A stretch of 37,377 nt of DNA from Candidatus Methylomirabilota bacterium (GTDB lineage Bacteria > Methylomirabilota > Methylomirabilia > Methylomirabilales > 2-02-FULL-66-22). Below are positions 24,798-34,244 of this stretch, in pieces; positions within the stretch are counted from its first letter, which is position 1; the number at the start of each line of letters is the position of its first letter. The notes beneath the pieces were generated by a model. It did not search any database. It worked only from the letters and a program-made list of their open reading frames with translations, and had not been told where the DNA came from. The translations under genes and the position numbers were made by a program. The stretch is from the NCBI GenBank assembly GCA_026387775.1, contig JAPLLC010000087.1, positions 1-37,377 of the forward strand, written 5' to 3'.

Positions 24798-26036
24798 CTA
24801 GAAAATTTCGCCGAACCACTCCTTCATCCGCGCGATCACCTTGTCGAAGATGTTCCGATCCGTGACCTTCCTGAACTTGCGTCGGGTCCGATGCGCGGCC
24901 CCGTAGATTCCCAGGCCCACCCCGGTGGCGTACATAGGATTGTTGATGACGTCGGTGAGGCCCCCGACCCCGCGCGGGATGCCGCGGCGCACGGGAATGT
25001 CGAAGATCTGCTCCGCCAGCTCCGGCACCCCCTCCAAGATGCACGAGCCGCCCGTCACCACCACCCCGCCGTTGATCCGCCCCGCATAGCCGGCCCGCCG
25101 GATTTCCCGGTCCACCATGGCGAACAGCTCCTCCATGCGGGGCTGGATGATCTCGCACAGATTCTGGCGGCTGAGGACCCGCGGCCGGCGGCCGCCGACG
25201 CTGGGCACCTCGATCTTCTCGTCCGCCTTCACCATGGCGGCCAGGGCGCAGCCGAACTTCCGCTTGATCGATTCGGCCTCGGGCCGCGGCGTGCGGAGCC
25301 CGATCGCGATGTCGTTGGTGAGCATGTCCCCGCCCACCGCCAGGACCGCCGTGTGGTAGATGCTCCCCTCCACGAAGACGGCGATGTCCGTGGTCCCCCC
25401 GCCCACGTCCACCAGCATGCAGCCCAACTCCTTCTCCTCCGAGGTGAGACACGCCTCGGAGCTGGCGAGCTGCTGGAGCACGATGTCCTGCACCTCGAGG
25501 CCCGCCTTGCTGGCGCACTTGATGATGTTCTGGGCCGAGGCCACGGCCCCGGTCACGATGTGGACCTCGGCCTCCAGCCGGATGCCGGTCATGCCCACGG
25601 GCTCCTTGATGCCGGTCTGATCGTCGATGATGAACTCCTGGGGAAGGATATGGATGACCTCGCGGTCCACCGGCAGGGCCACCGCCTTGGCGGCGTCGAT
25701 GACCCGTTCCACGTCCTGCCGCGTCACCTCGTGGTTCTTTCCCGAGATGGCGATGACCCCGCGGCTGTTGACCCCCTTGATGTGGCCGCCGGCGATTCCG
25801 ACAAAGGCGGAGCGAATCTCCACTCCGGCCATCAGTTCGGCGTCCTCGACGGCGCGCCGGACCGAGTCCACGGTGGCGTCGATGTTGACGACGACCCCCT
25901 TGCGGAGCCCGCGGGATGGGCTGTGGCCGAGCCCGATGACGTCCACCGAGCCGTCCGCATTCACCTCGACCACGATCGCACACACCTTCGTCGTGCCGAT
26001 ATCCAGCCCGACAACCAAGCCGCTTTCCTTGGCCAC
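24798..26036 (-). CDS. ftsA: Cell division protein FtsA
   Basis: 412-aa actin-like ATPase that anchors FtsZ to the membrane. Seen: phosphate-1 motif [14 protein letters not shown] (9-22), the 1C domain ([15 protein letters not shown]), phosphate-2 [15 protein letters not shown], and adenosine motif [13 protein letters not shown]. The C-terminal amphipathic helix ([18 protein letters not shown]) is the membrane-targeting sequence. Length and order (ftsQ-ftsA-ftsZ) are standard. It begins 5 nt after ftsQ. Confidence 0.97.
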   Translation of the reverse strand: MAKESGLVVGLDIGTTKVCAIVVEVNADGSVDVIGLGHSPSRGLRKGVVVNIDATVDSVRRAVEDAELMAGVEIRSAFVGIAGGHIKGVNSRGVIAISGKNHEVTRQDVERVIDAAKAVALPVDREVIHILPQEFIIDDQTGIKEPVGMTGIRLEAEVHIVTGAVASAQNIIKCASKAGLEVQDIVLQQLASSEACLTSEEKELGCMLVDVGGGTTDIAVFVEGSIYHTAVLAVGGDMLTNDIAIGLRTPRPEAESIKRKFGCALAAMVKADEKIEVPSVGGRRPRVLSRQNLCEIIQPRMEELFAMVDREIRRAGYAGRINGGVVVTGGSCILEGVPELAEQIFDIPVRRGIPRGVGGLTDVINNPMYATGVGLGIYGAAHRTRRKFRKVTDRNIFDKVIARMKEWFGEIF

Positions 26037-26041
26037 CGGAA

Positions 26042-26848
26042 TTACCTCCCCCCGATGGGCCGAAACACGACCCGATCGCGGAAGCGAAGGTCCACGTCCA
26101 CAAACTCCCCCAGGGCGCGGCCGCTCGCCGCCAGCGCCGCTCCGAGGCGTCGCAACTGCTCCTGCATGTCCTGGGCGCGCAGGCGGATGGCCGGCATCTG
26201 CTGGCCAAGATTCCCGACGTAGTTGCCATCGTCCCCCATGGCAATCTCGTGCGCCTTCTCGCCCTGGACGGCGTTGGCCAGCTGGAACTGGCGCCAGACC
26301 GAGAGCCCCTGGGCCATCTCCGAGCTCAGGATACGCTCGCCGATCCTCACCTGACGCGGCGCGGCGGCGCGCAGGATGGGCAGCGTCGGGAGGTCATCCC
26401 CCTCCAGCTCCGCCAGGATCACGCCGTCGGCGCTGAGCAGATATCGGCGATCCGCTATGAACACCGCCTCGGGCACCCGCTCCACCACCTGGATGGTCAG
26501 CGACAGGGGCAGCCGGCGACTCACCGAGGCCTCTTTGATCCAGGGATTTTGCGTGACCAGACTGCTCAGTGTCTTCAGGTTCAGCTCCAGCAGGCTCGTC
26601 TCCGGCGTGAGGCCCAGGCTGGCCACCACGTCCTCCGAGGCCACCTGGAGGTTGCCCTCCACCCGGATCTCCGCGACCCGAAAGTACGTGAGGCGCACGA
26701 ACCGGCGATAGCCTTCCCATGCCCCCAGCCCCGCCCCGATCACGAGGGTGACGATCAGGAGGAGCTTGCTGATTCGCGCCAGCCGCCGCGCCGGGGCGCG
26801 CCGGGGCCGGTCGCCCAGCCGCACTCGCGGCCGGCCCGGCTCCTCCAT
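26042..26848 (-). CDS. ftsQ: Cell division protein FtsQ
   Basis: 268-aa bitopic division protein linking early and late divisome parts. A basic N-terminal tail is followed by one membrane helix (about 28-46, LLLIVTLVIGAGLGAW) and a POTRA domain (FRVAEIRVEGNLQVASEDV, about 56-125) with the SLLELNLK...NPWIKEASVSRRLP pattern. The FtsQ/DivIB domain follows. The start is uncertain: ATG 26848 has no good Shine-Dalgarno, and GTG codons upstream (near 26878 and 26866) keep the frame, which continues into a 7-bp repeat array. I use 26848 because it gives a normal cytoplasmic tail. Confidence 0.88.
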   Translation of the reverse strand: MEEPGRPRVRLGDRPRRAPARRLARISKLLLIVTLVIGAGLGAWEGYRRFVRLTYFRVAEIRVEGNLQVASEDVVASLGLTPETSLLELNLKTLSSLVTQNPWIKEASVSRRLPLSLTIQVVERVPEAVFIADRRYLLSADGVILAELEGDDLPTLPILRAAAPRQVRIGERILSSEMAQGLSVWRQFQLANAVQGEKAHEIAMGDDGNYVGNLGQQMPAIRLRAQDMQEQLRRLGAALAASGRALGEFVDVDLRFRDRVVFRPIGGR

Positions 26849-26903
26849 GTGATAATCTCGAATCACGTTCGTGTTCACAGGATCCCACCCGCGGTCCGAT
26901 ACC

Positions 26904-26963
26904 CGTGGCTCGCGGCTCGCGGCTCGCACTTCTCGGCTCTCGGCTCTCGGCTCTCGGCTCTCA
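26904..26963 (+). repeat. 7-bp tandem repeat array in the murB-ftsQ gap
   Basis: About eight units of GGCTCTC/GGCTCGC, interrupted once (ACTT). It fills much of the 112-bp murB-ftsQ gap and touches the murB stop at 26961, the largest ftsQ-side break in an otherwise tight operon. Same orientation as the arrays at 14365 and 20808. Confidence 0.85.
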
Positions 26964-27872
26964 TTGCTCCCCCACCACCCGGATCTCCAGCTCCAGGGCG
27001 ATCCCCGTCGCCGCCCGGACCCGCTCTTGGGCCAGGGCCGCCAGGGCCAGGACGTCCGCCGCTCGGGCGCCGCCCATGTTCACGATGTAGTTGCCGTGCT
27101 TCGCGGAGATCATGGCATTCCCGATCCGGGTCCCTTTCAGAGCGACCTGCTCCACCAGCCGCCCCGCAAAGTCGCCGGGGGGATTCTTGAAGATAGAGCC
27201 AGCCGATCGGAACTCCACCGGCTGGCTGGCGTTCCGCCGCACCAGGTAACCCGAGATCCGTCGTCGGATCGCCGCCGCATCGTCCGCCGCGAGTCGGAAG
27301 CCCGCCTGCACGATCACCGACCCCGCCGGGAGCCCGGAGGAGCGGTAGCGAAACGGAACCGCGTCCCGCAAGACGCGACACTCTTCGCCCGTCGGAGCGA
27401 CCAGCTCCACCGAGGCCAGGCAGTCGGCCACCGACCCGCCCCACGCCCCGGCGTTTCCCCACACCGCCCCGCCGAGGGTGCCGGGAATGCCGCTCAGGAC
27501 CTCCAGCCCCGCGAGGCCGTGTCGGCAGCAGAAGGCGAGGAGCCGGCTCACCCGGACCCCCGCGGCCGTCTCGACCATCTCCCCTCGGCGATCGAGCGTC
27601 TGGAGGGCATTGAGGTGGATCGCCATCCCTCGCAAGCCGCCGTCCCGGACGAGGGTATTGCTGCCACCCCCCAGAACGTGGACCGGCAGACCCTCGGCTC
27701 GGGCAAAGGCCAGTGCCACCTTCAAGTCCTCCCGATCCAGCGGCGTCGCGAGCAGCGTGGCCGGCCCCCCGATTCGAAATGTTGTGTACCGGTCAAGTCG
27801 CGCCTCCGCCAGGACCGTCCCGCGCATCCGGACCCGCAGCCGCTGCGCCAGCTCCTCCGCCACGATCACCAT
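26961..27872 (-). CDS. murB: UDP-N-acetylenolpyruvoylglucosamine reductase
   Basis: 303-aa FAD enzyme that reduces the enolpyruvyl ether to make UDP-MurNAc with NADPH. Type I features: YTTFRIGGPA (29-38), FAD loop GGGSN (68-72), LSGIPGTLGGAVWGNAGA (126-143), RYRSSGL, and catalytic Ser226 in FRSAGSIFKNPPG. ATG 27872 starts 4 nt after the murC stop; the longer frame to 27932 would overlap murC and is rejected. Confidence 0.96.
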   Translation of the reverse strand: MVIVAEELAQRLRVRMRGTVLAEARLDRYTTFRIGGPATLLATPLDREDLKVALAFARAEGLPVHVLGGGSNTLVRDGGLRGMAIHLNALQTLDRRGEMVETAAGVRVSRLLAFCCRHGLAGLEVLSGIPGTLGGAVWGNAGAWGGSVADCLASVELVAPTGEECRVLRDAVPFRYRSSGLPAGSVIVQAGFRLAADDAAAIRRRISGYLVRRNASQPVEFRSAGSIFKNPPGDFAGRLVEQVALKGTRIGNAMISAKHGNYIVNMGGARAADVLALAALAQERVRAATGIALELEIRVVGEQ

Positions 27873-27876
27873 CGCG

Positions 27877-29256
27877 TCACCGGCCGCCGGCCCGCAGGCG
27901 ATCCAGGATCTCCTCGCCCACCCGCCAGACATCCCCGGCCCCCAGGGTCAGCACCATGTCGCCGGGCGCCGCCTGGTCGAGGACGGCCTTCGCCAGCTCG
28001 CTCTTGTCCGCCACATAGGTGACGTGCCGGTGCCCGTGCTCTGCGACGCCGTCGGCGATCTGCCGGCCGCTCACCCCCGGGATCGGGGCCTCGCCGGCCG
28101 GATAGATCTCCGTCACGAACAGCCGGTCCGCCTGGTAGAAGGCGGTGGAGAACTCGCCGAGCAGGGCCTGGGTCCGGCTGTACCGGTGCGGCTGGAAGAC
28201 GGCGATCACCCGGCGTCCGAAGCCGTCCTTGGCGGCATTCAGCGTCGCCTTGAGCTCGACCGGGTGATGGGCGTAGTCGTCCACCACGGTGATCCCCCCC
28301 GCCTCGCCCCGCACCTGGAAGCGCCGGTCCACCCCCGTGAAATCGGCCAGCGCGTCCCGGATCACCTCGAAGCGGAGATCCAGGTCCATCCCCACGACAA
28401 CGGCGGCCAGGGCGTTATAGACGTTGTGGAGGCCCGGCACGTTGAGCGCGAGGCGCCCGAGAAGTTCCCCCTTCCAGAAGACCCGACACGCGGAGGTCAT
28501 CCCTGCAAACTCGACGTCCCGGGCCAGGACGTCCGCTTGCGACCGGAGGCCGTACGTCACATACCGCTTCTCCACGCGCGGCAGAAGCGCCTGGATGTTC
28601 TCCTGGTCGAGACAGAGGACCGCCATGCCATAGAACGGAACCTTGTTGATGAACTCGACGAACGTGTCCTGGATGTGCGCCAGATCCCGGTAATAGTCCA
28701 GGTGCTCGGCGTCGACCGTCGTCACCACGGCGATGGTGGGGGAGAGCTTCAGAAACGAGCCGTCGCTCTCGTCCGCCTCGGCCACCAAAAAGTCGCCGCG
28801 CCCCAGCTTGGCGTTCGACCCCAGCGCGTTCAAGCGGCCGCCGATCACCATGGTCGGGTCCAGGCCTCCGCGCGCCAGGACCGTCGCCACCATCGAGGTG
28901 GTCGTGGTCTTCCCGTGGGTCCCCGCCACGGCCACGCCGTACTTCATCCGCATCAGCTCCGCCAGCATCTCCGCCCGCTGGATCACGGGAACGAGACGCT
29001 GACGGGCCGCCAGGACTTCCGCGTTCTCCTGGCCGACCGCCGAGGACCGGACGACCACGTCCGCCTCCCCCAGGTTCTCCGCCTGGTGGCCGATGACCAC
29101 GCGGACCCCCAGCGAGGCCAGGCGCCGGGTCGTCTCCGACTCCCGGCTGTCCGAGCCCGAGACCAGATACCCCAGGTTATGGAGGACCTCGGCGATGCCG
29201 CTCATCCCGATCCCGCCGATCCCCACGAAGTGAATACGCCGAATCTTCTTGAACAC
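27877..29256 (-). CDS. murC: UDP-N-acetylmuramate--L-alanine ligase
   Basis: 459-aa first Mur ligase, adding L-Ala to UDP-MurNAc with ATP. Rossmann motif [17 protein letters not shown] (9-25), P-loop [11 protein letters not shown] at 111-121, [25 protein letters not shown] and DDYAHHPVE are the MurC signatures. Normal length. It starts 18 nt after murG. Confidence 0.97.
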   Translation of the reverse strand: MFKKIRRIHFVGIGGIGMSGIAEVLHNLGYLVSGSDSRESETTRRLASLGVRVVIGHQAENLGEADVVVRSSAVGQENAEVLAARQRLVPVIQRAEMLAELMRMKYGVAVAGTHGKTTTTSMVATVLARGGLDPTMVIGGRLNALGSNAKLGRGDFLVAEADESDGSFLKLSPTIAVVTTVDAEHLDYYRDLAHIQDTFVEFINKVPFYGMAVLCLDQENIQALLPRVEKRYVTYGLRSQADVLARDVEFAGMTSACRVFWKGELLGRLALNVPGLHNVYNALAAVVVGMDLDLRFEVIRDALADFTGVDRRFQVRGEAGGITVVDDYAHHPVELKATLNAAKDGFGRRVIAVFQPHRYSRTQALLGEFSTAFYQADRLFVTEIYPAGEAPIPGVSGRQIADGVAEHGHRHVTYVADKSELAKAVLDQAAPGDMVLTLGAGDVWRVGEEILDRLRAGGR

Positions 29257-29274
29257 GTCCGCTCCGTTCCGCTC

Positions 29275-30390
29275 TCAGTGATCCGCCGACGCCGGCAGCG
29301 CCACCCGATCAAGCAGGTCGAGGATCCGATCGGCGGCATCCGTCCGCGCCAGCGCCCGCGCCCGGCCCCCCATTTCGAGAAGCTGCGCCGGCTTCTCCTG
29401 GGCCGCCCGCAGACTGGCGGCGAGGCGCCGACCGTCGCAGTGCTGATCGAGCAGGATCCAGGCCGCCCCGATCTTCACCGCGGCCTCGGCGTTCAACCGC
29501 TGGTGGTCGTTCGCCGCGTAGGGGAACGGCACCAAGAGGGCGGGCTTCCCGACCGCCGCCAGCTCGAAGACCGTCCCGGCCCCGGCGCGGCAGATGACGA
29601 AATCCGCCGCCTGGTAAGCGACCGCCATCTCCTCGAAGAACGGCTCCACCCGGGCGCGGATCCCGGCCTGGGCGTAGGACTGGCGGACCTCCGCGAGATC
29701 CCGCACCCCCGTGGCGTGCACGAACTGGAACCTGTCCCGCTCGCCGGCGAGCTCGGGCAGGAGCTCTCGCACGGCGAGATTCAGGCGGTGCGCCCCCTGG
29801 CTCCCGCCGAAGATCAGCGCCGTGAAGGTCCCGGCGGCCAGCCCCAACCGCTCCCGCGCCGCCCTGGCGTCTCCCGCCCGGATCTCCGCCCGCACCGGGC
29901 TGCCGGTCACCGTCACGCGGCCCGCCGGAAAGAACCGCGCGGTCCCTTCGAACGAGACGGCCACCCGGCTGGCCAGGCGGCCCAGGGCGCGGTTCGCCAA
30001 CCCGGGGAAGGCGTTCTGCTCGTGGATCACGCTGGGGATGCCCGTCAGCCTCGCCGCCAGGACCGTCGATACCGACGCATACCCTCCTACCCCGAAGACC
30101 GCCTGCGGCCGGAACTCGCGCAGCAGTCGCGCGGCCTGCAGCACCGTCCCGGGTAGCCGCAGGGCGGCCCGCCCGCGTCCGGCCAGGCCCGCCCCGCTCA
30201 CCTGCGAGGCGGCCAGCCCCCGGAAGGCGTATCCCCGGCGCGGGAGGATCGTGGCCTCCACGCCCGTTGCCGCCCCCACGAAGAGCGCCGCAGCCCCGGG
30301 GCACCTTGCCATGAGCGCCTCGTGCACCGCCAGCGCCGGGAAGAGGTGGCCGCCCGTGCCGCCGCCCGTGATCACGATCCGCACCGACAC
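29275..30390 (-). CDS. murG: UDP-GlcNAc--lipid I N-acetylglucosaminyltransferase
   Basis: 371-aa GT28 glycosyltransferase that makes lipid II on the cytoplasmic face. G-loop GGGTGGHLFPA (9-19), second G-loop with GVGGYAS (near 100), HEQN near 123, GGSQGAHRLN near 194 and the donor-site stretch CRAGAGTVFELAAVGKPALL are seen. The start is GTG 30390 with GAGG only 4 nt upstream, directly below a 9-bp hairpin (30397-30417). Confidence 0.96.
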   Translation of the reverse strand: MSVRIVITGGGTGGHLFPALAVHEALMARCPGAAALFVGAATGVEATILPRRGYAFRGLAASQVSGAGLAGRGRAALRLPGTVLQAARLLREFRPQAVFGVGGYASVSTVLAARLTGIPSVIHEQNAFPGLANRALGRLASRVAVSFEGTARFFPAGRVTVTGSPVRAEIRAGDARAARERLGLAAGTFTALIFGGSQGAHRLNLAVRELLPELAGERDRFQFVHATGVRDLAEVRQSYAQAGIRARVEPFFEEMAVAYQAADFVICRAGAGTVFELAAVGKPALLVPFPYAANDHQRLNAEAAVKIGAAWILLDQHCDGRRLAASLRAAQEKPAQLLEMGGRARALARTDAADRILDLLDRVALPASADH

Positions 30391-30396
30391 GCCTCA

Positions 30397-30417
30397 TGCG
30401 CGCCGTCACGGCGCGCA
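30397..30417 (-). promoter_or_regulatory. 9-bp perfect hairpin just before murG
   Basis: TGCGCGCCG (30397-30405) and CGGCGCGCA (30409-30417) pair perfectly around a 3-nt loop. The stem ends next to the GAGG ribosome-binding site of murG. It may control murG translation within the ftsW-murG message or process the transcript. Confidence 0.5.
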
Positions 30418-30451
30418 ATGGGAAGTTGTTCGTCCTGCACTGCCGCATTCT

Positions 30452-31636
30452 TCACGCTTGGCTCCGCGAGATGTTGAGCAGCATCCCGGTCCCGACGAGC
30501 GTGACAACCAGGGACGAGCCCCCGAAGCTCAGGAACGGGAGCGGCACCCCCGTCGTCGGCAGCAGACCGCTCACCACCGCCATGTTGACGGCGGCCTGGC
30601 AGACGATCAGGGTGGTCACGCCCATGGCCAGATACGTGGCATAGGGATCCCCCGCCCGCAGCGCGATGCGCGTCCCCCGCCACAGGAATAGGGCGAAGAG
30701 CAGCAGGATCGTCATGGCGCCCACGAACCCGACCTCTTCTCCCACGATAGCGAAGATGAAGTCGTTGTGCGCCTCCGGCAGGAAAAAGAGCTTCTGCATG
30801 CTGTTCCCCAGCCCGCGCCCGAGCCACCCGCCGGGCCCCAGCGCGTTGAACGACTGGTCTAGCTGGTAGGTCGCCCTCGCCGAGACCTGCGAGGGGTCAA
30901 AGAGGGCCATGATTCGCGACCGCCCATGCGTGGAGCTCAGCATCAGGAAGAGCAATGCGGGGAGAGCCACGGCGGCCGTGCCGAGCATATGACTCACCCG
31001 CGCCTGCCCGACGTAGAACAGAACCGTCGCCGTGATCAGCAGGATGACCGCCGTGCCGAAGTTCGGCTGCACGATGATCAGGCCGGCCATCATCCCCGTC
31101 ATCAGGAGCGGGGGCAGAAACCCGTCCAGGAAGCTCGGCAGCCGATCCTGCCGCCGGGCGAAGTAGCTCGAGAGGAACAGGACCATCGCCAGCTTGGCGA
31201 GCTCGGCGGGCTGGAAGCTCAGACCGAAGAACCGGATCCAGCGCCGCGCCCCGTTGATCTTGCTTCCGACACCCGGCACCAGGACCAGGAGCAGGAGGAG
31301 CAGGCTCACCAGGAAGATGATCGGCGTCAGACGCTGGAAGCGTTTGAGATCCCAGGCCATGACCCAGGCCATAGCCAGGAGGCCAACCACGGCTCCGACC
31401 GCCTGCCGCTTGAGGAAATACATCGGGTCGCCGAAGCGGTCTTGCGCCCGGATGGCACTGGCGCTGAAGATCATGACGATCCCGACCGCCACCAGGAGCA
31501 GCGTCACGAAGAGGAGCCAGCGATCCACCCCCGGCCGGCCGGCGCTGGGGGCCAGCGGAACGAAGGCGCGCCAGCCCCGCGCGGACCTCGGGGTCGCGAT
31601 TGGACCGCCGGCCTCGGCCTGGGGCAATCCGACCAT
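30452..31636 (-). CDS. ftsW: Lipid II polymerase FtsW (SEDS family)
   Basis: 394-aa SEDS glycosyltransferase that polymerises lipid II at the septum with a class b PBP. About ten membrane helices begin at residue 38 (RWLLFVTLLLVAVGIVMIFSASA). Seen: GSKINGARRWIRF, SFQPAELAKLA, NFGTA, the catalytic-loop-side stretch GPGGWLGRGLGNSMQKLFFLPEAHNDFIFA (split here for brevity), GEE.G and PLPFLSFGGSS. It has a Pro/Ala/Arg-rich cytosolic N-terminus of about 37 residues. ATG 31636 lies 16 nt after murD; its Shine-Dalgarno is weak. FtsW is preferred over RodA from position in the cluster. Confidence 0.95.
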   Translation of the reverse strand: MVGLPQAEAGGPIATPRSARGWRAFVPLAPSAGRPGVDRWLLFVTLLLVAVGIVMIFSASAIRAQDRFGDPMYFLKRQAVGAVVGLLAMAWVMAWDLKRFQRLTPIIFLVSLLLLLLVLVPGVGSKINGARRWIRFFGLSFQPAELAKLAMVLFLSSYFARRQDRLPSFLDGFLPPLLMTGMMAGLIIVQPNFGTAVILLITATVLFYVGQARVSHMLGTAAVALPALLFLMLSSTHGRSRIMALFDPSQVSARATYQLDQSFNALGPGGWLGRGLGNSMQKLFFLPEAHNDFIFAIVGEEVGFVGAMTILLLFALFLWRGTRIALRAGDPYATYLAMGVTTLIVCQAAVNMAVVSGLLPTTGVPLPFLSFGGSSLVVTLVGTGMLLNISRSQA

Positions 31637-31652
31637 CGGGGGGATCCACTGC

Positions 31653-33032
31653 TCAGCGCGCCCGTCCACTCGCTTCCCTCCGCGACGCGAGGTCCCGCAC
31701 CGCCTGCCGGAACACCTCGCCGCGCTCCTCGAAATCCCGGAACATGTCGAAGCTGGCGCAGGCCGGCGAGAGCAGCACCGTATCGCCCGCGACGGCGATC
31801 TCGCCGGCGCGGGCCACCGCCGCCTGCATCGAGGCCGCCTCTTCCATTGGACAGGCGCCGGCAAGGTGGCTCCGGATGGTGTCCCGCGCCTGGCCCAGGA
31901 GGAGCAGGGTCTTCACCCGCGTTTCCAGCAGCGGGCGCAGGGGCCGGAAATCGCCCCCCTTGTCTTTTCCGCCGGCAAGGAGAATCACGCCGCCCCGATA
32001 CCCTTCCAGCGACTTGACCACCGCCCCCACGTTGGTCCCCTTGGAGTCGTTCACGTACCGGACCCCGTCCACCTCCGCCACCAGCTCGAGCCGGTGGGGC
32101 AGCCCGGGAAACTGGCGCAGCGCCGCGCCGATCGCACCGACCGGGGCTCCGATCGCCGCCGCTGCGGCGGCGGCGGCGAGGCTGTTCTCCAGGTTGTGCA
32201 GCCCCTGGATCCGGATCTCCCCGACGCCGCAGGCGGCCTCCGGCCGGCCCGCGGATCGGACGACCAGATGCTTGTCCCGGACGAAGGCCCCGTCGCCCAG
32301 CGTCCGTGTCCGGCTGAAGAGGCGGGGCTGCGCCCGGATCCCGCGCGCCAACTCCAGCGTGGGCGGATCGTCCGCGTTCAGGACCGCATAATCCTCCGCC
32401 GTCTGGTTCAGGAAGATCCGGGCCTTGGCCGCATAGTAGCCGGCGAGGTCCGGATACCGATCCAGGTGATCCGGCGCCAAGTTGAGGAGGACCGCCACGT
32501 GCGGGCGGAAGGTCACGATCGTCTCCAGTTGGAAGCTGGACAGCTCCGCCACCACCCAGTGCGCCGCCGTGAGCGGCGTCACCACCTCGCAGAGCGCCGT
32601 GCCGATGTTGCCCGCCACGACCGTGGGGAACCCCGCCGCCTCGAGCATCGCCCCCAGGAGGCTCGTCGTCGTGCTCTTCCCGTTCGTCCCCGTGACGGCC
32701 AGAAAGCGGGCGCGGGTGAGCCGCGAAGCCAGCTCCACCTCGCCCCAGATCGGGACGCCGCGCGACCGGGCCTGGCCGAGGAGGCCGAGCTCTGTCGGGA
32801 CCCCCGGGCTCACCACGATCAGATCGGCCTCCAGGAAGCTTTCGGGTGAATGGACGCCCGCTTCGATCCGGACCCCGCGGGCTTCCAGCGTCGCCAGGTC
32901 CCCGCGCAGCCGCTCTCGCGGCGAGCGATCCGTGGCCAGGACGCGCGCGCCGCGCTCCGCCAGGACCTTGCAGGCGGCGATCCCGCTCCTCGCCAGGCCC
33001 ACCACCGTCACCCGCTTGCCTTGAAAATCCAC
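31653..33032 (-). CDS. murD: UDP-N-acetylmuramoylalanine--D-glutamate ligase
   Basis: 459-aa second Mur ligase, adding D-Glu. N-terminal VTVVGLARSGIAAC (8-21), P-loop TGTNGKSTTTS at 114-124, SSFQLE, NLAPDHLDRY, HNLENSLAA, NDSKGTN and the closing LLSPACASFDMF motif are all present. Start: GTG 33032 with TTGAGG 7 nt upstream gives the usual short N-terminus (DFQGKR). An upstream TTG at 33071 would add 13 residues encoded inside an inverted repeat and is rejected. Confidence 0.96.
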   Translation of the reverse strand: MDFQGKRVTVVGLARSGIAACKVLAERGARVLATDRSPRERLRGDLATLEARGVRIEAGVHSPESFLEADLIVVSPGVPTELGLLGQARSRGVPIWGEVELASRLTRARFLAVTGTNGKSTTTSLLGAMLEAAGFPTVVAGNIGTALCEVVTPLTAAHWVVAELSSFQLETIVTFRPHVAVLLNLAPDHLDRYPDLAGYYAAKARIFLNQTAEDYAVLNADDPPTLELARGIRAQPRLFSRTRTLGDGAFVRDKHLVVRSAGRPEAACGVGEIRIQGLHNLENSLAAAAAAAAIGAPVGAIGAALRQFPGLPHRLELVAEVDGVRYVNDSKGTNVGAVVKSLEGYRGGVILLAGGKDKGGDFRPLRPLLETRVKTLLLLGQARDTIRSHLAGACPMEEAASMQAAVARAGEIAVAGDTVLLSPACASFDMFRDFEERGEVFRQAVRDLASRREASGRAR

Positions 33033-33050
33033 GTTGCGCCTCAATGCAAA

Positions 33051-33130
33051 ACCGACAACCGACAATGCCAAACCGCCCAGTCCCCTGCTGCCGTTGTCCC
33101 GTTGTCGGTTGTCAGTTGTCAGTTGTCAGT
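33051..33130 (+). repeat. Inverted repeat plus GTTGTCA tandem array, murD leader
   Basis: ACCGACAACCGACAA (33051-33065) pairs with 33102-33116 (14 of 15 bases) around a 36-nt loop. The right arm is the start of a 7-bp tandem array (GTTGTCG then GTTGTCA repeated, to about 33129). It fills the 122-bp mraY-murD gap, the longest inside the cluster. Confidence 0.75.
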
Positions 33131-33154
33131 GTTTCATTTTTCGTTGACCGGCCC

Positions 33155-34237
33155 TCACCGCAGCTTCAGCGTCGTCAGCGCGACCACCTGCAGCACGAAG
33201 GAAATGATCCAGAATCGCACGATGATCTTCGGCTCCGGCAGCCCGTTCAGTTCGTAGTGGTGGTGGATCGGCGCCATGCGAAAGACCCGCTTCCCGGTCC
33301 GGCGGAACCAGAACACCTGGATGATGACCGAGAGGGCCTCCACGACAAAGCACCCGCCGGCCAGGACGAGGAGCAGCTCGTTCTTGGTCACCAGGGCCAC
33401 GGTCGCCAAGGCGGCTCCCAGAGCCAGGGATCCCGTGTCCCCCATAAATACCTGCGCCGGATGCGCGTTGTACCAGAGGAAGCCCAGGCTCGCCCCCACC
33501 AGCGCGGCGGCGAACACCGGCAGTTCGCTCGCTCCCCGGACGAAGATCACCTGGAGGTAGCGCGCCATCACGGCGTTCCCTGCGACGTAGGCAAAGAAGG
33601 TGAACGTCGCGGCGGCCATCAGGGTCGGCACGATGGCGAGGCCGTCCAGCCCGTCGGTGAGGTTGACGGCGTTCGAGCACCCGACCAGGACCAGCATGGC
33701 AAAGGGGATGTAGGCGATGCCGAACTCCGGCATCCAGTTCTTCAGGAAGGGAATCGCCAGCTTGCTGGTGAAGGCGTCGGTGGGAAAGACGTACAGATAC
33801 GTCCCGACGGCGATGCCGATCGCCACCTGCCAGAAGAACTTCTGGCGCGGGCGGAGCCCCACGGCGTTTCCCCGGCTCAGCTTGAGATAGTCGTCCACGA
33901 ACCCCACCGCCCCCATGGCCAGCATCGTCAGCAGGGCCAGCCAGATGAACCGGTTGGTGAGCTGGGCCCACAGGAGCGTGGCCGTTGTCACCGCCAGCAG
34001 GATCAGGACGCCGCCCATGGTGGGTGTGCCCGCCTTCTTCAGATGGCTCTGGGGACCGTCTTCTCGCACCACCTGCCGCGCCCGCATGGCCGTGAGCTTG
34101 TCGATGATGGCAGGCCCGAAGAGCAGCGTGACGACGAGCGCCGTGAGAAACGCCCCCGCCGTCCGGAACGTGACGTACCGGAAGACGTTGAAGGCCCCGA
34201 AGGACTTGGCCAGCGGAAACAGCAGATGGTAGAGCAC
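33155..34237 (-). CDS. mraY: Phospho-N-acetylmuramoyl-pentapeptide transferase
   Basis: 360-aa polytopic enzyme that makes lipid I from UDP-MurNAc-pentapeptide and undecaprenyl phosphate. Ten membrane helices. Asp pair D115/D116 in GFVDDYLKL, NAVNLTDGLDGLA (189-201), AQVFMGDTGSLALG, and the loop MAPIHHHYELNG are the family signatures, along with GTPTMGG at 70-76. The start is GTG 34237, 7 nt after the ddl stop, with AGGCGG upstream. Normal length. Confidence 0.97.
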   Translation of the reverse strand: MLYHLLFPLAKSFGAFNVFRYVTFRTAGAFLTALVVTLLFGPAIIDKLTAMRARQVVREDGPQSHLKKAGTPTMGGVLILLAVTTATLLWAQLTNRFIWLALLTMLAMGAVGFVDDYLKLSRGNAVGLRPRQKFFWQVAIGIAVGTYLYVFPTDAFTSKLAIPFLKNWMPEFGIAYIPFAMLVLVGCSNAVNLTDGLDGLAIVPTLMAAATFTFFAYVAGNAVMARYLQVIFVRGASELPVFAAALVGASLGFLWYNAHPAQVFMGDTGSLALGAALATVALVTKNELLLVLAGGCFVVEALSVIIQVFWFRRTGKRVFRMAPIHHHYELNGLPEPKIIVRFWIISFVLQVVALTTLKLR

Positions 34238-34244
34238 GCGCCGC

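Noticed and set aside
27478-30156. An 892-codon open frame on the plus strand
   Set aside because: Antisense to murB, murC and murG, which have full motif sets; the frame is open only because of high GC, and its product is rich in H, P, R and D with no family pattern.
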